Shown piece after piece: positions 11,101 through 22,200 of a DNA stretch of 64,000 bases. Numbering within the stretch: the stretch's first letter is position 1; each line of letters begins with the position of its first letter. The position numbers and the translations under genes are program-made. A model generated the notes under the pieces. It worked only from the letters and a program-made list of their open reading frames with translations. It was not told where the DNA came from and did no database searches. The DNA lies in assembly GCA_964019335.1 (NCBI GenBank), contig OZ025655.1:186001-250000 (forward strand), in the 5' to 3' direction. This DNA comes from Diplonema japonicum (taxonomy: Eukaryota > Euglenozoa > Diplonemea > Diplonemida > Diplonemidae).

Positions 11101-13855
11101 GGGAGACAGAGGCGGCCTGCTTGGGGTGGTAGACAACATCAAGCATACCATTTCGCAGGCCATTCGCTTCCCATATTTCGTGGCACATTTCAGACTTTCT
11201 TCAGGTGTGCACACGGCATCAGGACAAGACAGGGTACCGCATGGAAAAAGGGGGCAACCGCTGAACGGATTCAACCTGACGTCCGGTACGGTTACACAGC
11301 CAGGCGGATTGTCGGGGCATCTGTGAGGTGTAAATAATGATGGTTCGGGCATACTGTGGCACGGGGCAAGGTTTAGTTATGCAAGATGCAGTGCTGTTCT
11401 CCTTGATGCACTCCAAGCTCTTCTTCGTCTGGTGTGCTTGCACACGACACTCTCTGTGTTCATCATCAGTGCATGTATCGCAGACGAACTCGCACGGAAA
11501 CAACAAGCAGCCGTTCTCAGCCTTGTCTAATCGCTGTGTGCAACCCGCTGGGACGTTTGCGCATGCATCTAGGCAGGTAGGTTGCTGGCAGGCCTCTACC
11601 CCATTAACTACCTCGCAGTCTTGTTTCAAACGTGAGCAGGAAGACCGCATGCTCCTGCTGCAGACACCTTGTGATGTACACTTCTTCGTCGTCTTGTCCA
11701 AGCGCATGCCTTCTTGGCACGTGCACTCATAAACTCCGTTCTTTGTCCTGTCGGGGTCTTGGCACTGCTTCGGGTCGTCGGTAGCTCCTTTACATGGCTT
11801 GGCGGCGCAATCATCAGCAAAAGAAGGCAAGCTCTTGCACTTCACCACGTTAGCAACTGTAGCGCATATGCCGGGCTTGTCATCATCCGTTACACAGGTG
11901 GCGCCATGTAGAGGAACTCTTGTACATACGCCTCCGATGCATTCTCTTCGCATGCAGCCTTCGTTGTCCTTATCCCGACACACAGCGTCCCATTGGCACT
12001 TCGCTGCTTTCTCACACTGTTGCTGTGTCAGCTGCAAACACTCCATAATGGCAACACACTTGCCATTTGCGTTTTTCCAGACACATGTCGCAGGGTCGCA
12101 CGTCGCCTCGCTGTCCGCGTCGCAGGGGTTGTACGGGTCTGTGCCGCCCCATTGCAGTTGCAGGTCCTGCAGCTTGACGCACAGCTGCCCATTGACAATG
12201 ATATCATCGCCTGAACAGCTTACAGTCTTTTGCATGTTAAGCACGTGTCCTGGCAAACACACTTCGCAGCTCTCGCCTAGGTTGCAAATGAGCTCCCCAT
12301 TAGCATTCGTGACAATGCCAGGGCTGACCTCAATCAAAGCCTGTCCGTCTATAAAAGGCTTTTGTCCTTTCATGGGGCCAGTCTTCCAGACAGGTGACAC
12401 ACCGAGGCATTCGCTGCCTTCGCATGCAGTGCGAAGATCGAAGATGTCGCAACTCTTTCCCGATTTTACGCATTTGTCATTTCTCCAGGTGCAGGCACCT
12501 TTGCACATTTGCTGTTCGAAGCCCACGCAGCCAAGCCGGGGGTTGCACATAGTCTTGTCAGCCTGCCATTCACAGGAGGATGAGGGGCACTTCGCTGCAA
12601 CCGTTGTGTTGCACTCTGGAAACTGCATAGGTGTGCACTTCTCAAGATTGCTGATCCACGAGCAGCCTGGGGACTTGTAACACCGGTCATCCTCTTTAAC
12701 ATCGCAAGAATCCTTGCTACCGCAGACTCGGGCACTTGCGTCCCACCTACACCCAGCATGCCATTTGCACTTTACGTCACTGGTTAGCTGATCGCATTGA
12801 ATATTCACAGGTGAGCATGCTGCTGCACCCCACTGGCAGCTAGGGACGTCATCACACGTAGCTTGTTCAGATATGCTACTGCATTGAAGATCTTCAGGAG
12901 AAACACACGTATTGAGACGCGCGCGCCACCTACACAATGGACGCACTGAACATTCAGTGGCGTCAAGCTTCTCACAGCTTGTGCCCATGCAGGCACCCCG
13001 TGGTTCGGACCACACGCACCCTCCCCTGCATGCATCTCTTGTGTTGCCACTGCACTCACTGCATCGCTGTGCCTCCCATCGACACCCAAGGGGCACATTG
13101 GCGCATTGCTTCTGAGGCACTTCGTTGCACGTTGTTGAGTTTGCAGACTCAGCGCAGTAGTGCTCTGTCTCCTTCCACATGCAGTAATCCAGATCCCGAC
13201 ACCGATCCCTTGTTGTGTAGCTGAAGCACCCCACAGGAACGCACGCTTGCCCGTCCCAGTCGCACAGCTTTTGTTCCAAGCAAGGCAACTGCTTAGAGAA
13301 CGCACTACAGAGAGCTGCAACGTCTTTCATTGCGCAGCGCTTCTGGCCTTGCTCGCAGTGCGTTTGTCGTTCGCACTCGTTTGGAGGGTAGTTGCAGAAT
13401 ATCTCGGAGATGGGAGGGCCGCAGTAAGGGGTCCCTTGGTAATCTCGTGTAATGCAGCTGCCGGTGCAAGCTGAGGGGGGGAGGATGTAGCAAGGGTTAG
13501 GATTGCATGTGCGAGCAGCGAAATCATATTGGCACATCATAGGTCCACAGGTACTAAAGTTCTTGTCTTTGCAAGGCGAGTCCTGGCATAGACCAAAAGC
13601 AGGTAACCAAAAGCAGCTGTCGTCAGCCTTACAAGACGCGTCGTCGGCGTTCAAAGAACAGCCCTGCGTGCAGGTATCCAGTTCCCACTTACAAAAAGAA
13701 GTCTTTTTGCATTCTTCAGGTGTCATGCTAACGCATATTCCCTCGCACTGCGACTTGCCGGCATTCCATGAACAGGCGGGTGGCACACATGTGGAAGGGC
13801 GCTGTTGCGCCATGCAATTTGAAAGCACTGCTACAGCAACGACCTCGAGCAACAT
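8157..13855 (-). CDS. Giant cysteine-rich type I membrane protein (1853 aa, five exons)
   Basis: Three long reading frames join into one gene when four micro-introns are removed: 11321-11354 (34 nt), 11117-11148 (32), 8857-8890 (34) and 8754-8790 (37). Exons are 13855-11355, 11320-11149, 11116-8891, 8856-8791 and 8753-8157, totalling 5562 nt in frame. The start MLLEVVAVAVLSNC is a short signal peptide placed right after a CTAG acceptor. The N-terminal half repeats C-x-W and paired-Cys modules; the centre carries nine tandem modules of the form WS-x5-7-CC-x5-7-C (about 9040-9860). A basic membrane-proximal segment spans the third intron. A transmembrane helix lies near residues 1793-1818 (GVLIWAPLLAGSLIICAG), followed by a cytosolic tail of about 35 residues. 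I infer an adhesin- or receptor-like surface protein; no catalytic domain is seen. Confidence 0.85.
9040..9860 (-). repeat. Nine tandem WS...CC cysteine modules inside the Cys-rich protein
   Basis: Nine successive units share a pattern such as WSKDEKMWCC...GC, WSPQKKAFCC, WSVAKRKQCC, WSDAKSKWCC, WSVEKEEYCC and WSPAQKEACC. The last three units lose the WS but keep the CC. They are about 30 residues long, diverged in sequence, and therefore an old amplification. Confidence 0.8.
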
Positions 13856-13866
13856 TTTGGCAACAC

Positions 13867-13900
13867 CTAGACACAAGACATAAGAAATATACACGTATAA
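13867..13900 (-). promoter_or_regulatory. Probable trans-splice acceptor of the Cys-rich gene
   Basis: A T-rich leader ends in GTGTCTAG on the minus strand, 12 nt before the preferred ATG at 13855. An in-frame upstream start at 13930 would place this leader inside the protein as a Phe-rich stretch, which argues for the shorter start. The assignment assumes trans-splicing. Confidence 0.5.
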
Positions 13901-13930
13901 AAAAATATTAAAAAAAACAAAAAAAAACAA

Positions 13931-14757
13931 AAAAGAAGAGCTCTTTTTCTTTTCTTAATAAAGATAACCAAACCAAATCACTGATATAACGTCTACGGGT
14001 TCCTTGCAGTGGTGTACATGGATACCTGTGGTGGGCCAAAGAGGAAGGGGGGGGGGGGGGGGGAGGACCGTTTCGCATTTCCACTAGGAGTGCGGAAATG
14101 AAGACTTCTCTTTCTTTTTCTTTACGCATCGTGTCTCTAAAACCCGTCCAGGTCAATCCTGGACTTGCTCCAAGGGGGCTAAGAGGGTATTGCTAAACGG
14201 GCTTTAGAGTTATGAGGCGTTAAAAGTACAGCAACTACACAGACCCAAAGGTTTAAAAGGAAAAGAAAAAAAAGCGGACCGATTACTAGGTCATAAGGGG
14301 TACTTAGAAACGTCAATTCTCAGTTCAGAGTTTACTTCGGGAATGGGATGGGGGGGGAAGGGATGAGTAACGTGCAGGACGAAAAAAAAAAACTTTCTTG
14401 TTCTCTTTTTCTTTTTTCTTTTTTAAAAAAAAATATAATCAATTAGAAAAACGCAACTCTCTGTTTTTTTTTTTTTCTTTTTTTTTTTTCTTTTTTTCTC
14501 GCCTCCAGTCAGAAAGCTCTTCGTTCTCTTCATGTATGAAAAGAACTTCCCCCAACAATGGGGGAGACGGGGGGGAGAGGGGAAAGGTGCAGAAAGTCCT
14601 GAGCAACCAGCCTGTGTCCCGCTGTATGCTCTAGGTGTGTTACATAACACACCATCGAAGTCCGCTAGGACGTGGCGGGTCAGGAACCATTCCTGTACAA
14701 TACAAAGAATAAGAGGGGAGGGAAGGAGGGACAAAATGTCACCAATCGTCATCTTCT
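13931..14757. other. Spacer with a 20-bp hairpin
   Basis: Low-complexity tracts and a moderately complex block without a supported gene. A perfect inverted repeat at 14634-14653 lies about 105 nt downstream of the coiled-coil gene's stop, so part of this region is probably its 3' untranslated sequence. Confidence 0.5.
14634..14653 (-). other. Perfect 9-bp stem, 2-nt loop hairpin in a 3' flank
   Basis: The sequence GGTGTGTTA, CA, TAACACACC is perfectly self-complementary. It follows the coiled-coil gene, where a 3'-processing or RNA-stability element could sit. Function is not shown by sequence. Confidence 0.5.
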
Positions 14758-16138
14758 TCAGCGGCCGACCTGGTTAAGAGCGCTAGTCCTCTGCAAGTTT
14801 GTGGTGCGGATTGTACAATTCTCCCTCTTTTCATACCCTGCATCAGTTTTTAAGTCCTTGAGAGAACCTCGAAGGAGAGCCATGCAAGTGTCTAGCTCCG
14901 TCGCCTCACCAGGGACGGAGACCTGATCTTTGAGTGATACAGCCGACTGCCTTCGGGGGACGCTTCGCATAGTATCGTGCGAGGGCTGTGGAGGTGTGGG
15001 GGTATATTTATTCCTATTGTGTTCGGCATACCGCAGACCGCGCAGCGTCTGCAAATGCTGCCCTTCGCTCGTAGAGCTCACACCGAAGCTTCTCATCTTC
15101 TATAGATCCTTCCAACTGTCGTACCTTTCTGGTGTACTCTTCGATGGTGGGAAGTTTTCTCCCCAAAGCCACGCATAGCCCTGGGAGTGCATAAGGTCCC
15201 TCTATGTCCATCATGGACTTCAGCCATGGGAGCCCAAGGTCGCTCTCTGTTTTGTTCTCTTCGTCGAGTATTAGTTGCACCTCGTCGCTCATCCAGTCAA
15301 GGAACGCTGTGCAATCAGGAAGCGCGGCCATCCATTCTTCAAGATCCTCGCTGCTTACAGCGCCGCTGACGCCGCACTGTAGTCCCCTCAGCAGAACTTC
15401 CAACGTTACTCCTTCGACACGCAGGACTCTCCCGATGACAACCTTCTTCACAACACAGCTGCTCATCATGCACAACCCGTCATAAAGCTCGGAAAGCTGC
15501 CTGTGCTGCTCGGGATTTAGCTTTTTCTTTTCCTGGCTGAACTGCACTTTTGGCTTTTTACCTTCGATACTGTTACTGTGCTTCTCATCTTGTGTGACAG
15601 ATTCTTCAACAGGGCTGCGTTCCTGTGTTCTGTCTTGTGGCTTGCCTTCCCTCGCTGGGAGCTCTTCTTCTATGTCACTTTTAGGTGGCGTGCGAGCTTG
15701 CTGCTCTTCGAGCTGTTTTATCCGCGCTTTCAGAATGTCGGTCTCTTCGGTGCGTTGCTGCAGCAGTTTGTTTGCTGCGTGCAGCTGTGAGGTGAGCGTG
15801 TCGTTGGCTTCGCGGAGCCCTTCAGCTGTTCGCATGATACCCGCAAGCGGGTCATAGCGTTCAGCCACAGGCTGCGAGCTGCGCGTAGCACGCGAGTACC
15901 GCGACGGCGACACGTCCTCATCAACAGACGTCTCCACCTCGCACGTCCCGTTGCTGTTGCTGTGCGTGCTGAGCGGTGCGTGCGACCTCATCAACCCCTC
16001 GGTGCGAGCGTTCCATCTCTCCAACGCCACTCTTCTGCTGGGAGACTCATGGTCATATATGTACTCACCTCTGATGAGCGACACCGACGTCACGGGACCG
16101 CTGGGAGGGAGCGGGGAGGTGAGCCCGGACACGAACAT
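14758..16138 (-). CDS. Coiled-coil protein of unknown function (444 aa, two exons)
   Basis: The start MFVSGLTSPL (ATG at 16138) follows a pyrimidine tract and acceptor AGs (16152-16210). Exon 1 (16138-15032) would stop five codons into a GTATGCC donor; removing a 46-nt intron (14986-15031) continues the frame for 76 residues to a stop at 14758. Visible features are a Ser/Pro-rich N-terminus, a heptad-like coiled coil (...ANDTLTSQLHAANKLLQQR...), an acidic/Lys-rich linker, and a conserved-looking C-terminal region with Trp/Leu motifs (LEEWMAALPDCTAFLDWM). A second short coiled coil precedes the intron. I do not recognise the family; a cytoskeletal or scaffold role is only a guess from the coiled coils. 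Confidence 0.75.
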
Positions 16139-16151
16139 CCCAAGGGGACTC

Positions 16152-16210
16152 CTGTCGCTTTGATTTAACAAAGAAGAAGAAAAACAATAGAAAGAAGAAA
16201 AAAAAAAAGG
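16152..16210 (-). promoter_or_regulatory. Pyrimidine tract and AG acceptor before the coiled-coil gene
   Basis: On the minus strand a tract of T and C (about 16168-16208) is followed by AAATCAAAG and CGACAG, then the ATG 13 nt later. This is the layout of a trans-splice acceptor. The longer reading frame extending upstream through the tract is therefore unlikely to be translated. Confidence 0.55.
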
Positions 16211-16253
16211 GATTCTTTCAGTAGAAATACATGGCGAGAAATGGTAGTGGGGG

Positions 16254-16748
16254 TTAGCGGACGGTGCGGCCAAGATAGTTTCCGTCATGGGCAGGGGTGG
16301 GGTTGAAAGGGTGACCCATGGCAGAGGTGAGGATGGGGTTGGCCGTGACAGGGGTGGGTGTGGGGGGATTGTCGACAATGGTGTCCTGTTCGTCATAAGT
16401 ATCAGTCCCGTCTTCATCCTCATCAGTGAAGAGAACATCGAAGAAGGCATTGTCAGTTAAAGTAGAGGACAAATCACTGAACACCTCATCTGCCTCATGC
16501 CCCTCCTCCAGGATCTCTTCTAAATCCCTTGCGGACCTGACACGTCTCTTCAGAGCTCTTGCTCTCAGATTCCCCCAGGACGACTCCCTTAGCTTCTCCA
16601 GCCTGATACCACGTGGCACCATCAAACCAGCTTCAGCAGGCTGCAGAACCTTCAACCTTTCCTTCCTCTCCTTCACCCCTTGAACTTGAACCAGCCCCCT
16701 CCTAACTTCGCTTATGGGAATACCCCTACAAGTTATGACACAAGGCAT
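16254..16748 (-). CDS. Hypothetical protein (164 aa)
   Basis: The first true ATG of the frame is at 16748 (MPCVITCRGIPISEVRRG); CTCTTTCCAG lies about 37 nt upstream and could be its acceptor. The protein has a basic middle (RARALKRRVRSARDLEEILEEG), then an acidic run (FTDEDEDGTDTYDEQ) and a Pro/Thr-rich end. No domain is recognised and no membrane segment is present. It sits about 115 bp upstream of the coiled-coil gene in the same orientation. GC-rich codons and the frame's independence from its neighbour support a real gene. Confidence 0.6.
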   Translation of the reverse strand: MPCVITCRGIPISEVRRGLVQVQGVKERKERLKVLQPAEAGLMVPRGIRLEKLRESSWGNLRARALKRRVRSARDLEEILEEGHEADEVFSDLSSTLTDNAFFDVLFTDEDEDGTDTYDEQDTIVDNPPTPTPVTANPILTSAMGHPFNPTPAHDGNYLGRTVR

Positions 16749-17684
16749 TTTCGATTGCGTGCAGATACAAAGATTGCGCACTCTGGAAAGAGTATCAATG
16801 TATGTAAACTTTTCTTTTTTCTTTTCTTTTTCTTTTTTTTTTGTGTGTATGTGCAGTGTACCGCGACTGTGATAGAAAGAAAATTGTGTTTTTTATGTTC
16901 TTACACCAGCTCCAAAAAAAGAGGGGGGGGGGAATACTTTGAAAGAAAAAGAAAGTATAAAAAAAAAGGAGGGGGGATAGGAATGAGGGTGATGGTTCAT
17001 TCAGCTTTTTCAATCTTCTTTTTCTTTCTCCCCCCCCCCCCCTCCACTTCCTTTTTCTATTTCACTGAGCCTCAAGGGTATATATTCCCCTCACTGAACT
17101 AAACAACCGTATTTATTATTTCTTTCACTGCCGTGTTCTCTTATTTTTTATTTTCTTCTTTCTTGAGAGGGTGAAAAAAAAAGACTTTTCTATTCTTCCG
17201 TCATTCTTCTTCTTACAAAAAGGGGGTGGGGGTGGGGGTGGGGCAGACCTCGCGCAGTGTAAAGAAAAATCAGAAAGGTTCGGTCTGCACCCTTTTCAGA
17301 GAAGAAAAAAAAAAAAGAACAAATAAAATCTTATTCACCATTCTTCCTCATGTGCTTTCTCTGCTGTGGAATAAAACAGTTAGCCCCCCCCTCAGTGGCC
17401 CCTCTTGGGCTACTACGGTGTAACACCGTCAAAGTAAGCATGGCAGCTCACGGGGAAATATCAAGATAAGAAAGGGGGGGTAAAATAAGACAAAAAAAAC
17501 ATTAAACTTCTCTCTTTTTCTTTCTTGAAGGTAATCTACATAGGGAGGAGAGAGAGAGAGAGAGTAAAAAAAAGGGGGGGGGGTTGCTCACTGTAATCTT
17601 CTCATTCTGTCTCCCCACCCCCTTTCTTTTTCCGTACAAAGGTGCATCTGTTGGTACCAAAAAAAAAAAATGTATAATCTTCTT
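16749..17684. other. AT- and homopolymer-rich spacer
   Basis: Poly-T, poly-A and G/C runs, with (GGGGGT)n-like repeats near 17221-17243 and a GA run near 17549-17565. No protein-like frame is seen on either strand. It contains the 3' flank of the histidine phosphatase gene. Confidence 0.6.
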
Positions 17685-17745
17685 TTACGGAAAAACGAGA
17701 ATGACGGACCTAAGTTCCCCTGTTTCGAACCACTCATGGAGCGCT

Positions 17746-17777
<32 letters not shown>

Positions 17778-18724
17778 CCCGGCATACAACTATCAACTTC
17801 CTTTAGGACGATGTTGAAAAGCGTAAGAAGGAAAGCAGAGTGCGTAACAACTGCAATTGATGTCTCAGGGCGGGTCGCCAGGTATTCTAGAAACTCGGCA
17901 GCTCGCTTGGAGGTGTCAAGCCAAGACTCCCCATTGCATCCCTCCTTATCACGAAGCGGGTCTTCCTCAGCTATCGAAGAATGGTCAACCGCTGGAAACT
18001 CACGGTGAAGCTCAGAACGGGGTCGGCGCCTATCGCAAGGGTTGCCGTGAGCCCTCTCCCGCAACAACTCGCAGGCGGCAAAGGGAACCGATCGTGAGGC
18101 AAATGCAATGCACCCTGTCTCAGTAGCCCGCCTTAACGGGGACACCAAGACAAGTTCTACCTGTAGTTCGGCTGTCAATACAAATTGTGATATATCGGCA
18201 GCTTGTTTCTTCCCCAGGTCTGTTAATCTTGCATCAAGCCATTCTGTGCTTTTGTATTGTTCCTTGCCCTTCAGCCTCGCTGCCGAATTTGACGTCCCCT
18301 CACCGTGGCGTAAGAAGTGAATGACCTTGCGGTTCTCCCCAAGAGGTACCTCTCCAACGGGAACCGCCACCACCTCCGTCAAGGGCGCGTGAGCTTCCAC
18401 GGTCGATGCAATTTTCTCCATTTTCTTCTCTTTGCTCTCTTGTGCTTCCGGGAACACTCTTGTAGATAGTGCCCCGTACCTTGTAGGTCTATATCTGTAA
18501 TCCGCGCTGCCTGATGCAATGCTGCTTCCGCAGATCGACCTTTCCAGCCTGAATTCTTCAGATGTCGTGCCGCTTAGGTCCAGCATCACAGACTTCACCT
18601 CTCTCTTGTCTTCGATGCTGTCCGACTCTTCTGTCTCCTCTAGACATTCTTCATTCCTAGCCCTTGCCTTTAAGCAGCACCCTACAGCCGCTACTCCGAC
18701 TCCCACCGATGCTGCCTGCAACAT
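17685..18724 (-). CDS. Histidine phosphatase (phosphoglycerate mutase-like) family protein (331 aa, two exons)
   Basis: The core has the family signature FLRHGEGTSN, with catalytic His140, the partner Arg on the same motif, LRERAHGNPCDRR, and the second histidine in THSAF (His295). It should act on a phosphorylated small molecule or protein; the substrate is unknown. Read straight through, the frame ends in a Lys run encoded by poly-A. Removing a 44-nt intron (17744-17787) made of GTATGCCGGG, 31 A and CAG instead gives ...VDSSLHEWFETGELRSVILVFP, the family's usual ending. The start MLQAASVGVG has a short hydrophobic stretch that may be a membrane anchor. About 110 residues ahead of the domain are low-complexity. 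The acceptor CACACAG lies 7 nt before the ATG. Confidence 0.88.
17744..17787 (-). other. 44-nt intron with a 31-base poly-A core
   Basis: On the coding strand the intron is a 10-nt donor end (GTATGCCGGG), 31 consecutive A and CAG. Splicing at this point restores a conserved C-terminus to the histidine phosphatase. There is no room for a typical branch-point context or pyrimidine tract. Confidence 0.8.
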
Positions 18725-18730
18725 CCCTTC

Positions 18731-18785
18731 CTGTGTGGTTGTGTAGTGGTTGCAATGTGATCGACAGAAGAAAAAAAAAGAGTTG
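18731..18785 (-). promoter_or_regulatory. Pyrimidine tract and acceptor before the phosphatase gene
   Basis: The minus strand reads CTCTTTTTTTTTCTTCTGTC, then a spacer and CACACAG immediately followed by GAAGGG and the ATG. It is a clear splice-acceptor layout; no upstream exon is visible, which favours trans-splicing. Confidence 0.6.
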
Positions 18786-19084
18786 GTCTGTTGTGTGCAA
18801 AGGTATCTTGCAGAAGAAGGTTGAAGCCGAACAAAAAGTTGCCTTGACTTTCTCTTAGCAAATAACAATTCATATTTATAACAATTGCTTTTTTTTTTTT
18901 CTTTTTTTTTCTTTTCTTCTTTTTCTTGTTCAAAAGGCCAAAAGAAGAGAAAAAAAAAGACGTAATTAAAAATTCAAATAAAAAAAAAGAATCGATGTCT
19001 TCATTTGTTTTCTCGAAGCAACAGACGGAAAGGAAGGGACGTCAGTCGTCAGACTCGAAGAAGGAGAAAAAAAAAGGTCCTTTT

Positions 19085-19111
19085 TAAGGTATGCGTCTTT
19101 CGCTCACCGGC
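19085..19111 (-). repeat. Dispersed donor-like hairpin motif, copy B
   Basis: CCGGTGAGCG, a short A-rich loop, then ACGCATACCTTAA on the minus strand, matching copy A at 3985-4014 except for loop length. The flanks of the two copies are unrelated beyond CTCG. Confidence 0.5.
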
Positions 19112-19274
19112 GAGAAAAAAAACAAGTATCAATCATTTTTAACAAGAAATAAGGAAGAAGAAATACTTAAAAAACAGAGAGGGATATAAAAAAAAACCCA
19201 AGCGCCTTTCTAAAGGCACCTTCGGGGGAAGGTCAGGGACAAGAGTGTTTAGATTCAGAAGCCGCGCGTGTATT

Positions 19275-22200
19275 TCAGCTCCCGTACGTGTAGGCGGCTT
19301 CTTTGGTTTCCACGACGTGCCACATGTACCAGGTGCCGATGGTGCGATAGGGGCGCCAACATTTCGCTAGCTCTTCCATTTCTTTAGCTGGAGGGAAGTA
19401 TTGCACTTGAGTTTCGCTAGTAGCATCGTGTGGAGAGAGGCTGTAGAGCTTTTGGAATGCCTTCTGCACGGCGATGTCGCCCACAGGGAGCACGTCGTGG
19501 CGGCCTAAGTTGAACATCATGAACACATGCGAGGACCACTCCCCCATGCCCTTGATGCTGCACAGGGCTTTCAGAACATCCTTGTCTTCCATCATGTCCA
19601 GCTTCTCGTCTGTCAGCTCCCCAGAGGTAAACTTCTCACAGATGTTACGCACGTAGCTCACCTTCCTCTCGGACAACCCTGCCTTCCTGAGAGTGAGGTC
19701 ATCTACAGCGTTTACCGCCTCCAGGGTGATCTCTCCACCTACACACTCCGCAAACCTTGTGAATATGCTATTCGCTGCTTTCATGCTTATCTGCTGGAAC
19801 ACAATTGTTCTTACCAGAGACTTGAAGGCAGGATCATTCCCCAGCTGGCTGACCATGTCCACAGGCGGCCCGACCTGTGCGATGACGCTAGCCAGGATCG
19901 GGTCCCTTTCCGTCAACCAGGCCAGCCCCTGCACAGACGACTCGTTGGTCATCCTCTTCGGGGTCTTCGGCAGGCTCGCCTCAAACTCCGCCAACTCGCG
20001 TAAATCCTCCATTTCCTGCTCCGCTTTCCTCTTCCTTGCTTCTGCCGCTGCAGCTTTTGCGGCTTTTGGGCTTGGCTTCGCTTTCTTTGCCTTTGTCGGT
20101 GATTCATCCTCGTTCTTCCGTTTCCCTCCCCCTTCATCACTTTTCGGGGTTCCATTCGTGTTGCTGACCTTAGCCTTAGTCTTGTCTGCTACCTCAGGTG
20201 CCGCTTCAGTGACATTGATCTGCTGGTGGAACGCTGCAGCCACGCTGCCCTGTATGCCCGATTTCGATTTGCCACCACCAGCTGCGCCTTTTCGCGGTTG
20301 TACGTGTTTCATAGCTGTGATTGACGCCTCGACAGCACGCTCCTGAAACAGCCGTCCAAGGGGGTCAATGTACTGTCGGAAGAACGCACCGCACAACCTA
20401 ATGTTCGCCGCTTCTACCTCCTCGATCGTGCCTTCAGCATAGATGATGTTTAGGACGAGCTCTTTGGTTTTCTGTCCCGGACGGTCGACTCTTCCCTTCA
20501 TCTGCTCGATGAGGTCGCCTGGCTGTGGCCTGCAGATGATGCTGTCTGCCTCTTCTTGCAAGTTGAGACCATACGCGCCGCGCTGCGTTGTGACTACGAG
20601 CGGCCCACTTCCTCTCGGAGCTGAGGCCTTCCCGCTGTTCCACGTTCTAGACTGCTTGCACTTCTTCTTGATACGGCCAAGCTCGTTTTCTGAATTTGCA
20701 AACATAAGCACGTGGCGGTCCGCTTCCTGCAATTCTTTGCACTCCTTGTCAAACGCCTCCAGCATGGCTGTGTGCTCCCAGTGGTCTCTTACGACGCTCT
20801 TTAGTTCGCCATAGACAAGCCGCGCGTCCTTCTGTGACCTTGCCGCCGCTGCCAGTCGTGATTGATAGAGCTCCATTGCACTCTTCGACATGGGCACAGG
20901 GATGTACCTGAGCTTCCACGTCCTCACCCTCTCAGGGAGGTAGCAAATGATGTGCTCCGCCAGCAACGTGGGAAGATACTTCTCAGTCCTTGGTAGCGCT
21001 GACCGCAGCATCCTTATCATGTAGAAGAGCTTCGACATTCTAGAGCGGAACAAGGTGGCCGACAGCATCAGTACTCCGCACCTGCTGGCAGCTACCTGCC
21101 GCCACGCTTCGATCGTCTGAAGTGCTGAGTCGTTCTGGACAGACAGACACTCGTCGATGACCACCATGTCCCATCCTGCCTGTGACACAAATGGCTTGTC
21201 CCGCAGCCTCCCAAGAGTGCTCACGACTACTGTGTTGCAATCGACCTTGGGTGCCGTAGAGTAGCGCCTCGTTGACGGGTGCGCTGCTGGCGGCTTCCCG
21301 CCGTTCGAGACTCCCCTCGAGATGAGGTAGCCTGTGTGCTGCTGTGCCACAATGTGCAGTCCTCTGGTATGCAGAAGGGCTTGTTGGATCCATTCGCCAA
21401 TGAGGTCGTTGTTTGGCACCAACACCAAGAAACCATGCCTGCGCAGCTTTCTCTTGGCCAACCACTCTGATGCTCTTACACAGCATGCTAAAGCCGTTAG
21501 AGTCTTCCCAGCTCCCACTGCAGACGCATCGGCAAAGCCACGCTTCCCCTCAGCAACGCCAGTAAGCACCCTAGTGACGGCTTCATTCTGGTGCGACCAG
21601 AGGTCAGTCGAGACCTCTGGCACGGTGATATCTTCGCTGACTTCGTCGATTTCATCTTCGAAACTGAAGGCGCTCTCGTTGTCTTCATGCAGTGCCGTGT
21701 GGAAGGCCTCGCCGTCGTCATATGAACCAAAGGCCATAATGTTGAGCACACGCTGTAAGTGAACGAACTGCGCCCCGTGCTGAGTCAAGGTGAAGCGGAG
21801 CTCCGATGTTCTCTCCAACACCGCAGGGTACAAAGCCTGCAGGGCGTAGAGAATTCTCAGCAGAACTCCTTCTGAGAGCTGCTGGAGAGCGGGGCCTGTT
21901 TTCGTCCCGTCTCTGGCACACCTGCTGACCTCCACGACGTCACCTTCACGTGTTGCGATCTTTATCACCATGTCACGCCAGATGGACTTCGGCAGCGTCG
22001 ACTGATTAGCAAGGTGCACCCAGTCATAAATATCATCACACGTGGTTGTCTTACTGCTGCGGAACCACTGTGCGTATTGCTCTAGCTTCTCGAAGCTCGC
22101 CAGCACATCATCTACCTTCTCATTCGGCAGGTAGAACATCTTGCGCAAGATATCCCCCAGTTCCTGCGGCAGCTGCATGACCCTTCTTGGCTCATTACAC

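Larger units (their letters stand above)
18725..19274. other. Spacer between SNF2-glycosylase and phosphatase genes
   Basis: It contains a likely acceptor and pyrimidine tract at 18731-18785, the second copy of the hairpin motif at 19085-19111 and a hairpin (GCCTTT, CT, AAAGGC) at about 19204-19219 near the SNF2 stop. No gene is seen. Confidence 0.55.

Noticed and set aside
15578-15857. Plus-strand frames opposite the coiled-coil gene
   Set aside because: They are shadows of the minus-strand gene: Cys/Ser-rich, with no start context. The same holds for the long plus-strand frames opposite the channel, VWA, SNF2 and sulfite oxidase genes.
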